A stretch of DNA of 64,000 bases from the NCBI GenBank assembly GCA_015698045.1, contig BLAL01000196.1, positions 1,358,492 through 1,422,491 of the forward strand. Reading direction: 5' to 3'. The stretch comes from Rhizophagus clarus (lineage: Eukaryota; Glomeromycota; Glomeromycetes; Glomerales; Glomeraceae). The notes under the pieces are model-generated. The model saw nothing but the letters and a program-made list of their open reading frames with translations. It ran no database searches and was not told the DNA's origin. The position numbers were made by a program, and so were the translations under genes. Shown here one piece after another: positions 47,335-58,919 of the stretch (positions within the stretch are counted from its first letter, which is position 1; each line of letters begins with the position of its first letter).

Positions 47335-47760
47335 ACTACTAATTAAAGTTATAGCACAAGTAATTTTACATATAATAGCAAAACACTCAATGCGTATATT
47401 AAGTATATAGAGCTCATGTCCAATTCTCGTGTTCAAATTTAGCAAATTTAACAGTTTTTATATATGAAAGTCAAAATCAGCAATCTAAACATACCTTTGA
47501 CGACTAATTAAAGTTGTAGCACAAATAATTTTACATATAATAGCAAAACATCCGATGCATATATTGAGTACATAGAGCTTACACCCAATTTTCGTGTTCA
47601 AATTTAGCAAATTTAACAGTTTTTATATATGAAAGTCAAAATCAACATTCTAAACAGCCTTTGACGATTAATTAAATCTGTAGCACAAATAATTTTACAT
47701 ATAATAGCAAAATATCTGATGCATATATTAAATATACAGAGTTCACACCCAATTTTTATA
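47335..47760. repeat. About 164-bp tandem repeat, 2.6 copies
   Basis: The block TAGCACAAATAATTTTACATATAATAGCAAAA, CAATTYTCGTGTTCAAATTTAGCAAATTTAACAG is anchored at about 47353, 47518 and 47682. Confidence 0.8.
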
Positions 47761-48009
47761 TTTATTATATTTATTAAAATAAATAATGATAAATAAAATA
47801 CAGTATATTTTTGTATATGATATTTTTTATTTAAATATTTTCAATAAAATATTACACGACCTTCGAATTAAAAAAAAAAAAAAACAGTATATTGATATTA
47901 ATATGAAAATTATAAAATATAAAATATAAAAAAAAAAATTTCAAAATGATAAAAAAAAAAAAAAATGCTGTGAAAGAAGGATTTGGAGGGACTCAGTTCT
48001 CAGGAAAAA
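47761..48009. other. AT-rich spacer with A runs
   Basis: Low-complexity AT sequence, without a gene. Confidence 0.4.
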
Positions 48010-48645
48010 TTTTGTCTTTGCTGAAACTTGAAGTTTACAATCGATATTGAATAAATATCATAACGATGTCATTACGATATCATTACGATATTTTAACAAA
48101 AAATCGAATTGACGTCGTTAAGTTAGTCTTAACTATGTTTATTCGATATTGATTGGTTTGATATCTCTGCGATCACTATATGACATTTATATCGTAACTA
48201 TATCGTAGCAATAACGTATTAATATCGAATTAGCATTGCAAAAGTATTATAACATTTATTTGATATCATAACTATATCGTAAAGATAACATATTAACATC
48301 GAATTAACATTGCCAAAGTATTATAACATTTATTTGATATCGTAACTATATCGTAAAGATAATATATTAACATCGAATTAACATTGCAAAGTATTATAAC
48401 ATTTATTCGATATCGTAACTATATCGTAGCGATATCATATTAACATCAAATTAATATTACAAAAATGTTTTTATATTTACTCGACATCATAACTATATCA
48501 TAGAAATATCATATTAATATTGAATTAACATCGCTAAAGTATTATAACATTTATTTGATATCATAACTACATCATAGTAATTTCATAAATTACATCATAA
48601 AAAATGATTTTATATTTATTACATTATAATAATAATTTACATTAA
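48010..48645. repeat. ATATCG-rich dispersed repeat, inverse copy
   Basis: It starts with GCTGAAACTTGAAG, the inverse of the CCAAGTTTCAGTAAAG tail. It then follows the reverse complement of 14035-14262 for about 220 bp, and continues as a tandem of about 65-75 bp units with ATATCGTAACTATATCGTA and CATCGAATTAACATTGC. Confidence 0.7.
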
Positions 48646-48665
48646 TAATAATAATTTAATCAATA

Positions 48666-48840
48666 AGGGCAGTGACATATATTAGCTAATATTTTTTTAT
48701 TATAGGCGCTTACCCCCCCACCCCCAGGTAAGATATCTTGGACACGTGCAACCAATCATATTTTTTAAAAATTGTGTAACCTAAGATTTTTGCCTACCCC
48801 CCCACCCCCTAAAATATTAGCTAATATATGTCACTGCCCT
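48666..48840. mobile_element. 175-bp MITE with two C7-A-C5 tracts
   Basis: The inverted ends are AGGGCAGTGACATATATTAG plus CTAATATTTT, 30 bp per arm. The interior carries two separate CCCCCCCACCCCC tracts (about 48714-48727 and 48797-48810) in the same orientation. The flanks are AT-rich with no clear target duplication. The C tracts are exceptional in this AT-rich window. Confidence 0.8.
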
Positions 48841-49395
48841 AATAATAATAAGAAAATAAAGAAAAAAATAAAGGTGTCCGTTCAATATTAGGTACCGATT
48901 CCTAGCAGATCCTTACGCAGTACTCTAGGGTTTTAGTTTTAGTAGCTTTGGTTTTGGTTTTGGTTTTGGTTTTGGTTTAGTTTTGGTTTTAGTTTTAGTT
49001 TTCTCCCTAGAGTTTCTGATCACACTTTCACCATACAGGTTTACTAACGTCTACTAAGGCGCACACCTAACAGAACAACAACACCTGAGAAGTGAAGTAA
49101 TATTCAATGTGTATAGAGTGGATGGGTCAGATATGATAAATAATGAAAATAAAATGGAAACGAAACAAAGGCGAAAAGAAAAAAGGAGATAAGATCAAAA
49201 AGAAATGATAAAGAATATTGATGGAAAAAGATGAAACGAAAAGAAAGGTGACGAAGAAAGAGAAATAAAAGGAAAAAGAAACAAAAACTGAAGAGAGAAC
49301 GAAAGGGGGGTCACATTTTTCTTTTTCTTTTTTTTCTTTTCATATGGTGAGTGAATATATCTTATTCCTTTTATTCTATACATAAGTAGGATCCA
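48841..49395. repeat. TTTTGG simple repeat between short inverted ends, then purine-rich spacer
   Basis: At 48922-49015 GTTTTGG-type repeats lie between ACTCTAGGG and CCCTAGAGT, a 9-bp inverted pair. From 49085 a purine-rich low-complexity stretch follows; its minus-strand Phe/Ser-rich frame is not accepted as a gene. Confidence 0.5.
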
Positions 49396-50550
49396 ATCGT
49401 TAAGGGTAAATTTAAAAAAATAAAAAATATAAAAAAAACAATTATGATTAATATAATATACTCTTTATAAAATATATTTAAATTTTAAATTTAATACATA
49501 ACCTTGGGATAATGGTCAGAGCAGGTAATCTCCAGGATTTTGAGAAAAAATAAAAATGATAATATTTTTAACGTTAGCTCTTTAAATTTTGAAAGTGTTA
49601 ATTCTTAAAACATAATATTATAAAAAAAAAATGCTGGCTGCTACGACTGACACCACCCCGGACAAAGTAATTGGCGGCAGAAAATGTCATAAAATATCCA
49701 GCCCTATTTCACAACATTTTCCTCCAGGCTAAGCAAATATTACAAAAGAAAGCTTCAAATATATTCAGCAATTTGAACATAGCATTTGAGAATACATTCT
49801 AACTCCCTTAAGTAATACCACAGTCTAACAAAGAAAGACTCAAACTACACCCTATTGTAAAGAAAGTACATAACCAATCCCTCCTACAGAACCAGTAGAC
49901 TTTACGAATATGGTAAAGTCCAAAAAAAATATGAAAAATATGCGTATTTCCCATTTTCATACCTGCTTAATGGCTTCACTATTTATTTAAAAGTAGTTTT
50001 TTTGTCTTATACGTTTTTTGGTGAACAGTCTTCGTGTTGGCGACTATATTGAATATATAAACTAAAATGCCAAAGTACTGTTAATATTATAAAAGATAAG
50101 TAAAGTATACTTGGATAAAAGCGAGAAGAAAAAAATACCGTAAAGTGTTAAAATAGTAATATTTGGCTTCCCTATTTATTTTTTTGTCTTATACGTTTTT
50201 TGGCGAACGGTCTTCGTGTTGGTGGCAAATATATAAACTAATATGCCAAAGTATTGTTAATATTGTAAAAGATAAGTAAAGTATACTTGGATAAAAGAGA
50301 GAAGAAGAAAATACCATAAAGTGTTAAAATATAAGACAAATATAATATTTTTAAGAAGAGAGACGTGTATTTTTGAAAAATAAACAAAAAAAAAAATCGC
50401 GCATTAATAAACCGAATTTTAGCTATTTTTAGAGATCACATGCATGTAATCAAAGCGATTTTTATTACATCATGCATGAAGATCAATGTAATTTTATTGG
50501 TTAATTTTAACCAAAATTTTAGTCATTTCTTCATTACACAAAATATTTGC
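49396..50550. repeat. Spacer with a direct duplication of about 180 bp
   Basis: No gene is recognised. Two copies of GTCTTATACGTTTTTTGG ... CAGTCTTCGTGTTGG ... AAAGATAAGTAAAGTATACTTGG lie at about 50005-50160 and 50182-50330. The less AT-rich part at 49630-49920 contains no convincing frame. Confidence 0.55.
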
Positions 50551-50637
50551 TATGTCCACTGGTGAAAACAAGACCGCGGAAGACATTTATGAATTTTTAA
50601 AAAAGAATGAAATTTCAGTTGTTATTTTAATGATTTA
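50551..50637 (+). pseudogene. Short frame resembling the start of a small helical (SAM-like?) domain
   Basis: ATG at 50551 gives MSTGENKTAEDIYEFLKKNEISVVILMI and then a stop, 28 codons. The TAEDIYEFLKKN-type helix looks like the first helix of a SAM-type domain and has the composition of a real protein, but the frame ends at once. It is probably a gene start whose continuation was lost. The call rests on this short stretch only. Confidence 0.25.
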
Positions 50638-51149
50638 AAGATTATTTACGTTAACGCTAAAATAAGAAATTATAAAATCAACAATTTCTCTAATAATAAT
50701 TAAATTACTATGCTATTTTAGTAATAAACTTGATTATTAGTTATTTATTAAAATTTTTTAATCCAAGAGCAAAAATGAATATATATAAATCAACCTTGTC
50801 ATTTCCTTCGGCGAGATCTATTAAGTGTTCAAAAAGTCTGATTGGATTTTCGCGTACGAGTTATCAAATGATTAGGTAATACAAACTTATTTAGGATGTG
50901 ATACATGATTTCCTTTATTTGCGGGATCGGTTGATTATATTGAAACACTTTTCGCACTTATTAGCATTTATATTATCAATTAAAAGTATCAACTTATATT
51001 TGAAGATAAGAAATTTATTATAAGTTTATTTATAATTTTGATTTTTTCATAGATAAATTGCTATTTGATAATTAATTAATTGGTTAGGATTCGTCAGGTA
51101 CTTTAATAAAGAATTATATATAATTTGATAATAGACTTTAATAACAAAC
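50638..51149. other. 3' flank of the coiled-coil exon
   Basis: AT-rich, with no gene recognised apart from a 34-codon ATG frame at about 50775 that has no support. Confidence 0.35.
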
Positions 51150-51330
51150 CTAATTCCTTTTCTTTCTCAATCCAATATGTCTTGTTAGCACTTGATCCAT
51201 TTTCAAAGCCCTGATTCTGGCATCCTTTTGATTTATATTTAATATTGCTTCGTTCCTTTCAAAAAAAAGCTGAATTTTTTCCTCTTCCAAGGCTTTTACC
51301 TTCTCTTTTAGTTGATTGATTCTTTTCTCA
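51150..51330 (-). pseudogene. C-terminal coiled-coil exon cut by CACTA element A2
   Basis: The minus strand is open from the edge of the transposon (51330) to a TAG at 51152-51150 and encodes EKRINQLKEKVKALEEEKIQ, FERNEAILNINQKDARIRAL and VLTRHIGLRKKRN, a heptad-like coiled coil with a basic end. The frame is uninterrupted for 60 codons, and it stops exactly where CACTAG begins, so the element inserted into this coding sequence. The 5' part of the gene would lie beyond the right end of the window, after the nested elements. Confidence 0.6.
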
Positions 51331-53665
51331 CACTAGTCGAAAAAGGACAATTCGGCCTAAATTTGACCAGGTCGAATATAGGTCAAATGACGATCTAACC
51401 TATGTCAAATTGAAGCCGATTTTTTTGGCGCATTTAGGGTGCCAATCGTCTCAAATTCAGAAAGAAAATTCAACCATCATTTTACCTATATTAGGACATT
51501 ATTACATATTTATTCGACCCTAAAAAAAACTATATTCGACTACTGTATATAATCTGAATATAATTGATAAATAGGTCAAACTAGAGGTTTTTCAAGGTCG
51601 AATAATAAAGCATCATTTTGTATTTTATAAGCAAATAAAAACCATTTATTTTATATATATTGACGTATATAGTATATAGTAATATAAGATAATTATATAA
51701 ACCAACCCGCATATGATCAACCGTACAAAAAAAATATAAAATATCCAGTAATAATTATATAACCAAAAAAAATAAATATAAAATATACTAATAATATTTG
51801 TCTGCATCAAATATTTCATGACGTTCTTCGTCTTCCGTAGCCCTTCCTTTTTCTTTTCGGTTTTTTTCAGCTTTTTGTTGCTAATATGATACAACATATG
51901 ATATAAACAAAATTAATTAACGATATTTGCGACGTAAAAATATTAAAATAATTCAACTTACTGTTGTCGAACTTTCACCGATCTCATCCAAATCTTCAGG
52001 TCTAGTTGAATTCATTTCCGCCAAATTTAACAAGAAATCTGAATATGGCTTTGTTAAATTCAGTTCTATTAGCACACGATCCTCGTAAGATTGAATCAAA
52101 TCATCAACCATATCATCATATTCACTAACGTCAATTGTTTCATTTGTTTTATCTGTCTTGTACATTTTCATTTTATCGAGCGCCCATTCAGGCGTATTCT
52201 CGAGAGGTTTACTAGACATGAAGTAAATATCATCATTATAAATTCGCTCCCATTGCTTTTTTGCGCGTTGAATATATTCTGCTTCAGGGTCTAATACATC
52301 TCGTAATAGCTGTTTTAACTATTAAAACAAAGATAAACAAATATCGAATAAATATTAAAATAGGTTAGGAGTAGTAATCACTTTAATACCTCGTCTGAAC
52401 GCCATGACTGATCATATACATGCAAGAACCGCTTATTATCAGGCAATTTCTGTCTTGAATCGTCTTCAGAATCTGATTACTCAATGGAATAACAATCATT
52501 TTGTACAAGCATTGGTAATAATTCGTCTTTATCAAATTCCTTTATGTTGGCGTCATTTCTTTCGTATAATTTTATTGCCGCCTTTACTTGTCTATTTTTT
52601 TTCTGTTGAATATATAAAGATTAATTTCAAATGACTAAAAAAAAGTACATTAAAATAAAATACTGCTCACTTCGGACAATCGCGCATTCATGTGCATCCT
52701 ACAGTCAACTTTGTCTAATTGGTCTGATAGTCGTTTCCGTTATCTATCTCTTTTATGCTTGTGAATCGATCGTAACCAGTTTGACAATTGGGTTACAGAC
52801 GGATTATAATGTCCACTCATCAACCTCTTTAATTTAGGTATCAATTTTTCGTATATCTTTGTTGTTTGTTCACTAAAAGTCTTGCCGTAATTCGACCGAT
52901 ATTCTTCAGGTATTTGACCTTTCAAGAGGTTCTTCATTTCGTCCTAAACAATAAGAGGAAATAATAAAAGCTGTATATATACATTAATACAATTCGGCTG
53001 CAAATAGTCTTGTAAAATTCTTACTCTTGCAGCTGAAGCAGCAACTTCATCAGGCGATTTCTCTCTCAATTTTAATCTTTTATTGGGGCGTTTTGGTGAA
53101 TATTGCTGCGGAGAATCGATAGTCTTTTGAGATGTGCGAAGTTGCTTGAGCCGTTGAAGTTCTTCTTGGAGAGTTTTATTCTCTTCACATAATTGGTTCG
53201 ATTCATCATCAAAAATTTCATTAAACTGCCATAGTAAGGAATTCTCCTTCTCGACCTTACGAACATGGTCTTGCAAATTATCTATTTTTCGTTTCATTTC
53301 TGATACTTTGACCTTTCCTGATTCAATTCATTCTGTAGTCGAAGGGTTTCATTTTTTAAATTTCCTAGCTCTAAATTACCTATTTTAAATTATAAGGATA
53401 TGTATCGAATCGTAACGAACAGATGTAATATAATAAATATTAAAATATAACAAAAAATTCAGTTTACCCGCTTCTTCATTACTCGGTCAAACATTTCTTG
53501 GTGCTTCTTCTTCGTGATGTGAACGGTAACTTTTTGGTACATTAATATTAGGATATCTTTTAATAATATCAGAAGTTTGTTGAGATTGAGATTGAGTTTG
53601 ACTTAATGAGACTAAAATATCTTGCAAAACAACGAGTCTAAAGGGAGCTGTAGTATTAGTATTTA
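51331..53665. mobile_element. CACTA element A2, one end, interrupted by Tc1
   Basis: It starts CACTAGTCGAAAAAGGACAA, the same end as the right end of A1 (32941 inward), and matches A1 closely to 53665, in inverse orientation. At 53664-53665 a TA is followed by the Tc1 terminus. The A1 counterpart (TAAATACTAATACTAC near 30598) is continuous, so the break is the Tc1 insertion. The remaining part of A2, including the transposase, should lie to the right of this window. Confidence 0.88.
51788..53665 (-). pseudogene. Companion gene of CACTA element A2, 5' end cut off by Tc1
   Basis: This is a second copy of the A1 companion gene, with the same exon order on the minus strand: end of the head (to about 53467), coiled coil (about 53377-53045), KTFSEQTTKIYEKL domain (about 52936-52672), WRSDE block, LLRDVLDPEAEYIQ block (to about 51962) and the FDADKYY end with TAG at 51790-51788. 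It keeps CGA at 53289-53291, 52680-52682 and 51857-51859, where A1 has TGA. It has its own TGA (53489-53487), where A1 has CGA, and a one-base deletion near 53322 in an A run. Comparison of the two copies supports the exon model: exons are better conserved in frame than the introns. Confidence 0.7.
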
Positions 53666-53817
53666 CAGATGGTGCCCAAAATTATCCGGCCACTTTATTT
53701 TGCCAAAATTATGCCGATCATCACGTGTTATTATAATGTAAACAAACAATAATTTTGTATTTATAATCGCAATGAACAATCCTCTGCGCCACATTTCTTC
53801 TGGAACTTTCCGGAAAA

Positions 53818-54180
53818 ATGAAACCACTTACCCCAAAAACTCGTGGTGCAATTGTTTACGGTCACAATTGTGGACATTCAAGTCGCACAATTGCCAAACA
53901 ACTGGGGTGTGGGAAAACAACAGTTAATGACATACTTAAACGCCTTCGTGAAACTCACTCTTTAACACCAAAAAAACAAACTGGGCGTCCATCACTTCTC
54001 GACTCACCAGCTCAACAAAAACTTAAGTCCTTCATTAAAGAAAACAATGAAAATCGTCGACTTTGTTCAAAAAAAATTGCGACCACTTGGACAGTCCAAA
54101 CAAAGCAACCTATTTCTCGTAATACTATACGCCAAAACCTTAAGAAAGTTGGACTTACAGCATGTATTCCTCGTCGTAAA
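53818..54180 (+). pseudogene. Tc1 transposase, N-terminal part, interrupted by element B
   Basis: ATG at 53818 opens a frame of 121 codons with a paired-like helix-turn-helix (KTRGAIVYGHNCGHSSRTI, CGKTTVNDILKRL), a GRPS linker between the two HTH units, and a second HTH ending RQNLKKVGLTACIPRRK. At 54180 element B begins. After element B the same phase continues at 63948 with PTITEAHCQARLEWAYE, the expected continuation of a Tc1 transposase, up to the window edge. No stop or frame shift is seen in either part; the DDE catalytic residues lie outside the window. Confidence 0.9.
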
Positions 54181-54607
54181 CACAGGTCGAATGAAAAAAA
54201 ATCGTCAAAAATCGGCAGTCCGATTTTTAACCGATTTTTGGATATATTTGTCTGATTTGTGGCTTTTTAAAGCCAATTTTATGGCGCGAATTGTTTGTGA
54301 TCGGAAATACGTTATTTATGAACAAAAAATCGGAATGCCGATTTTGGCAGATTTTGCAAAAATCGGCATTCCGATTTTAAAATAAACATGTCGATAGCTA
54401 AAAATAAGACTGCCGGTTTATAGCTATATTTGTCCTATTTATGGCATTTTGCTGCCGATTTTATGGCACGTATTGTTGGCAATCGGAAATTCTTTTATTT
54501 TTATCGACATAAATCGTAATACTGTTTTAAAATTATAATTGCCGATTCTCGCAAAATCAGAATGCCAATTTTTAAATAATCATGCCAAATCTCCTAAAAT
54601 CGGATTG

Positions 54608-54835
54608 CCAAGTTTAATTCAGTATAAACATTTCAAAAAATGTTTATGCCGATTTATATATCGGATCTTTCTATTATCGATTTTCTCATAATTCATAATT
54701 ACTATTATTGTCCGGTTTTTTAGCTCGGTATAAACATTTCAAAAATAGTTTATGCCAATTTATATATCGGATCTTTCTATTATCGATTTTCTCGTAATTC
54801 ATAATTACTATTATTGTCCGGTTTTATTTTATTTT
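54608..54835. repeat. Direct repeat of about 115 bp in the left part of element B
   Basis: Two copies of GTATAAACATTTCAAAAA, TTTATATATCGGATCTTTCT and ATTACTATTATTGTCCGGTTTT lie head to tail inside the left end. Confidence 0.8.
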
Positions 54836-55203
54836 TCCATTTTCGATAATTGATTTATATTTAATATTTAATATGTATGATATATAATATGTATGCTATT
54901 ATTTTATAATATATACTGCAATTTATGATATATTTATTATTATTATATTATTATATTGTCCATATTATTATTATTATATTACTATATTGTTCTTATTATT
55001 ATATTATTATTATGTATAGAATGTTTATATAAAATATATTAAAATCATATTTATCTCGTCATGTTACTTATAAATGGCTATAAAATAACCAAAAGAGATT
55101 AATAGGATAGAAACGATATTAGAGAGTTAATTTATAAACAACGGAATTTAAATCACTCAAAATACAAGCAGTTGATTTTAAATGATGAAACAAATACCTA
55201 AAT
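54836..55203. other. AT-rich stretch downstream of the companion gene
   Basis: ATTATTATATT-type low complexity; no gene. Confidence 0.45.
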
Positions 55204-57253
55204 TTATGTACGTCTTCTGATATCGACCGGTACTTCTAAGTAAAAGGGACCTTGGTGCTCATCTACTTCTAAATTACCATTATTATCATCGTTTTGTTCT
55301 TCATTAGTTCCATCATTTTTATCAGCATTACCATTATTGCCATCATCGTTATTATCACCATTACCATTATTGTCATCATCGTTATTATCATCATTACCAT
55401 TATTATCATCATCGTTATTATCACCGTCGTTATCCTCATCATCATCATCATCATCAGATTCTGGTTCAATCCACCTTGATGATATCCACCAATTAGCCAT
55501 GTCTTGTGTTGGTTTGCTTTTTTTATCGATATCGTCTAGACGGTAACGTTTGCGACTTAACCCAGTTCCGATGCTTACTCCGATCTCGTCTGCTCGAAAT
55601 AAGATTCTTTTAACCTAATGATAAATTTATAACTTATTAGCATAAACGCCTATGTTTTAAACTTTCGCAACTTTACGTACTCTAGAAGATCTCCACTCCT
55701 TATTGTGAATCTTAATTACAGAATTTGTACTTATCAACCTTCCTGATCTTATGTTATCGTTACGCTCTTCATTTGCCAGAACTTCGTCTTCAGTAGACCA
55801 TTCATCCGAATGGACTTCTGCGGTATTTACTGCCTTTTCGCAATCTTTAATAAATACTTCCCTAGTCATATTTTCAGGACGACAATCATCTAGAATGCTG
55901 TCTTGCGTGAAGATCATGTGTTGGAGACCTTAGCGTCTTCTTGTCATTTTCTATTAAAGAGTAAATTAAAATAATTAATAGATTATATACATTGTCATTT
56001 TAAATAATGAATTTCACACCTGATCTCTCCTCGACGTCATGTGTTGCCGTTTATTGTGTTCATCTATCTTACCCTCCTTTTTTAATTTCCAAATCTCCCG
56101 CCGTGATTTGTGTAGCTGTTTTATTACTTTTAAAAGTTCTGTATCGTATACCTCTAATGAAGGAGGCATCGCTGCTTTGACGGCTGGTAGAAGCTTCTTA
56201 TTTATCGACTTTTTTTGTTTACTAAATGTCTTTGACATGTCGAAAAGAATCGACGAATCGAGGTTGTTTATAATATGGATTACCTCATCCTATTTAATAT
56301 AACACTCATTTTTTAACGATCAATACAAAAGAGAAATATTTAATAAAATAAAGATATATTTACATGAACGGTTTTTTTGAAATTTTTATCAGTTATTGGA
56401 GGAAGAGCACGCCGATTCTCTCTAGACAGAACTGGGGATAGGCTTCTATTTCTTGGTCCTTCACTCGTTCTTTCTTCCGTTAGCACTTCCACACGTTTGG
56501 TAAGATTTGAAATCATGCTTCTTAATTCGCTGACTTCTCTGTTGTTAACACCTATTATAAATCAGTATTTAATATAAATCATTTAGTATAAAAAATTTTA
56601 CGTGCAAGTAAGTAAAGAAACGTGAAAGAAATACTACCGCTCGCTGGAGGTGAAGAAGAAGGAATTGTTAAAGATAGATCGGTTAAAGATCCTATAACAA
56701 TAACGTTAAATTGGTATAGTATAAGTAAAATGAAATTTAATTAGCACTAATATAAAACAATATTACTTTTTGTAATTGATCTCCCTCTAGAGACATTTTG
56801 ATAGTTTCGATTATGTTGAGATTGAGAGCGTGATTGATGTCGATGAGGGGAATGAGAGCGAGATCGAGATCAATGTTGATGGGAACGAGAATGATGGGAA
56901 CGATGAGGGGAGCGAGATCGATGTTGATGAGAACGAGAATGATGGGAACGATGAGGGGAGCGAGAGCAATGGGAATGCGATCGTTGGGAACGATGAGGGG
57001 AGCGAGAGCGATGGGAACGCGATCATTGGGATTCAGAATGATAATAACGAGATTTGGATCGAGATGGGCGAGATCAAGGTTGACGAGTCATTGAGCGAGA
57101 TTTTAAGCGACTACGAGATCGATTAATATGAGTTTGATGCCGAAATTGACGAGATTGGGAACGGGAACTAGATTCATTTTGTTGAGATCTAATATGAGGA
57201 TGAGAGCCATCACGAGAAATAGGAATTAAATTTAAAGGTTTGAATTTTCTCAT
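55204..57253 (-). pseudogene. Companion gene of element B: SR-rich head, coiled coil, KTFS domain, acidic tail
   Basis: Exon model (minus): 57253-56767, 56691-56638, 56551-56364, 56289-56020, 55950-55681 and 55614-55204; all junctions are GT-AG and keep phase. Exon 1 starts MRKFKPLNLIPISRDGSHPH and then encodes an Arg/Ser/His repeat (SRSPHRSHHSRSHQH units) like an SR domain. It has three TGA stops in phase, at sites where neighbouring repeats have CGA. Exon 3 is a coiled coil (NNREVSELRSMISNLTKRV). Exon 4 has MSKTFSKQKKSINKKLLPAV. Exon 5 has a TAA near its start and ends KEWRSSR. Exon 6 has VKRILFRADEIG, then NWWISSRWIEPE and a long Asp/Asn/Gly tail. The KTFS and WRS blocks and the exon layout match the companion gene of elements A1/A2. 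Upstream 5' exons may exist to about 57900. The function is unknown; a DNA-binding partner of the transposase is the favoured inference. Confidence 0.65.
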
Positions 57254-58874
57254 TATAATATTTGATAATTTGATAATTTAAAGATTAAACAAGAAACAAA
57301 GGCTCTATATATAACCGTTACTTACGTCTTCTGAACCATTTTCGTTATCGTCTGATTAAAATAAAAGATAGATTAAATTAATAAGACTCGTTATCATTTA
57401 ATAAAATATATCACTATCAATATTAATTAAAATAAATCAATAAATTAAATAAACTTGATATTATATCGCTTTCAATTAATTAAAATGTATTATTTAAAAT
57501 AATCAGTAAACTACATTAATTAAATTAAGATAAATCAATCAATATTTAAATATATCAGTAAACTAGATATTATATCGCTATCAATTAATTAAAATATGTC
57601 AATAAACTAAATATTATAGCGTTATCAATTAATAGAATATATCAATAAATTAATTAAAATATATCAGTAAACAATTAATAATTAAAAATATCAATAAATT
57701 AATTAAAATATATCAATAAAGTATATCAATGAATTAATTAAAATATATTAATAAACTAAATATTATATCATTATCATAAATAACATGTCCAAATTAGTAA
57801 TAACACATTTGAAGCTTGATAAAGTTATACTTACGGAAGCTGGTTTTTTCGACAGGAAATATAATTGGCGAAAAGAAATATGCTTACTTTGTTAAGCCGA
57901 CGAAAATAAGGTGAAAAATAAGGCGAAAAATATCGTCAACCATTAACGAAAAAAATGAAAGGCAACAAAGAAAATTTGTTGCATCGTACTAAAACGTGGA
58001 GAAAAAAGAAAGAAAGCGTGGTAAATGTACGCAAATGTACCATACTCACGAGTAAATTTATAGTAAACGTAAACAAATTGGAAATCACCGATTTGTAGAA
58101 CGTGCATGGTAAACGCAAACAAACTTTATAGCTCCTGCCAATCACGTCGGGTGACATTTATGCACTATCTAGTCACATGGTATTAACAAACTGTACGTCT
58201 GTGCCAACTGCCAAGGGCAAAAGAAGAATTAAAGATTTATTAAAACAATTCTATTAATTAACAAGTAATTTTAACCATGACTGATTGTTAGAATAAACGT
58301 ATATATGCTATAACTCAACGTATTATTGTAAGCGACTCAATAAAAGATAAAATAATAAATATTTGATATCTCGTTAACAGCTTTAAATGATACTGATGTA
58401 CTAGAAATTGACGAAAATATATAAAAAAAAAATGAAATATAGTTTTTCCTAATTTTTGATATATTCGAAAGAATAGGCCAAGTGTTAAATTTTGATGTTG
58501 TTGCAGTTGCGAACAACTAAGACACTTTTTTTATAACTCTCGCATTTTGATCTGTGAATAGGAAATTGCTACATCTCTACTTAAATTATTTGGATCTTTC
58601 GAATTCGTGATGATATATGAGATTTATTAGTAAGTCGATTGACATGTTTCAAGAATCGGATTAATTGAATTTGAAAAATTTTCTAGTATAATTATACCCC
58701 TTAATACCAAATTTAATTAGAGAATTAGCAAAAATAAAATTATATTTTAAAATACATTGGTCTTGACATCATTGTCATGTGTTATTATCAAAATAGCTTA
58801 ATTACCAAGCTGTGCCTTGATAAAAATGGACCAAGAATCGGGATTGCTAAACCAATTAGATTGATTTGCAATTC

Positions 58875-58916
<42 letters not shown>
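57254..58916. other. Divergent intergenic region of element B
   Basis: This lies between the companion gene and the transposase. It holds AT-rich ATTAATTAAAATATATCAATAAA repeats (57400-57780) and possible 5' exons of the companion gene followed by GTAAGT on the minus strand (near 57333 and 57832). A run of 40 A (58878-58917) ends in the ATG of the transposase. Confidence 0.5.

Positions 58917-58919
<3 letters not shown>

Noticed and set aside
48922..49015. TTTTGG repeats as a telomere
   Set aside because: They mix with TTTTAG units, are short and internal, and lie between small inverted repeats; the CCCTAA block at 16 kb is the better telomere relic.
55269..55546. Ile/Met-rich and Ser/Leu-rich frames over the Asp/Asn tail of the B companion gene
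   Set aside because: Shadows of the GATGAT-type repeat on the minus strand.
56811..57126. Acidic and Met/Arg-rich plus-strand frames
   Set aside because: They are antisense to the SR-rich first exon of the companion gene, which joins in phase with the downstream exons.
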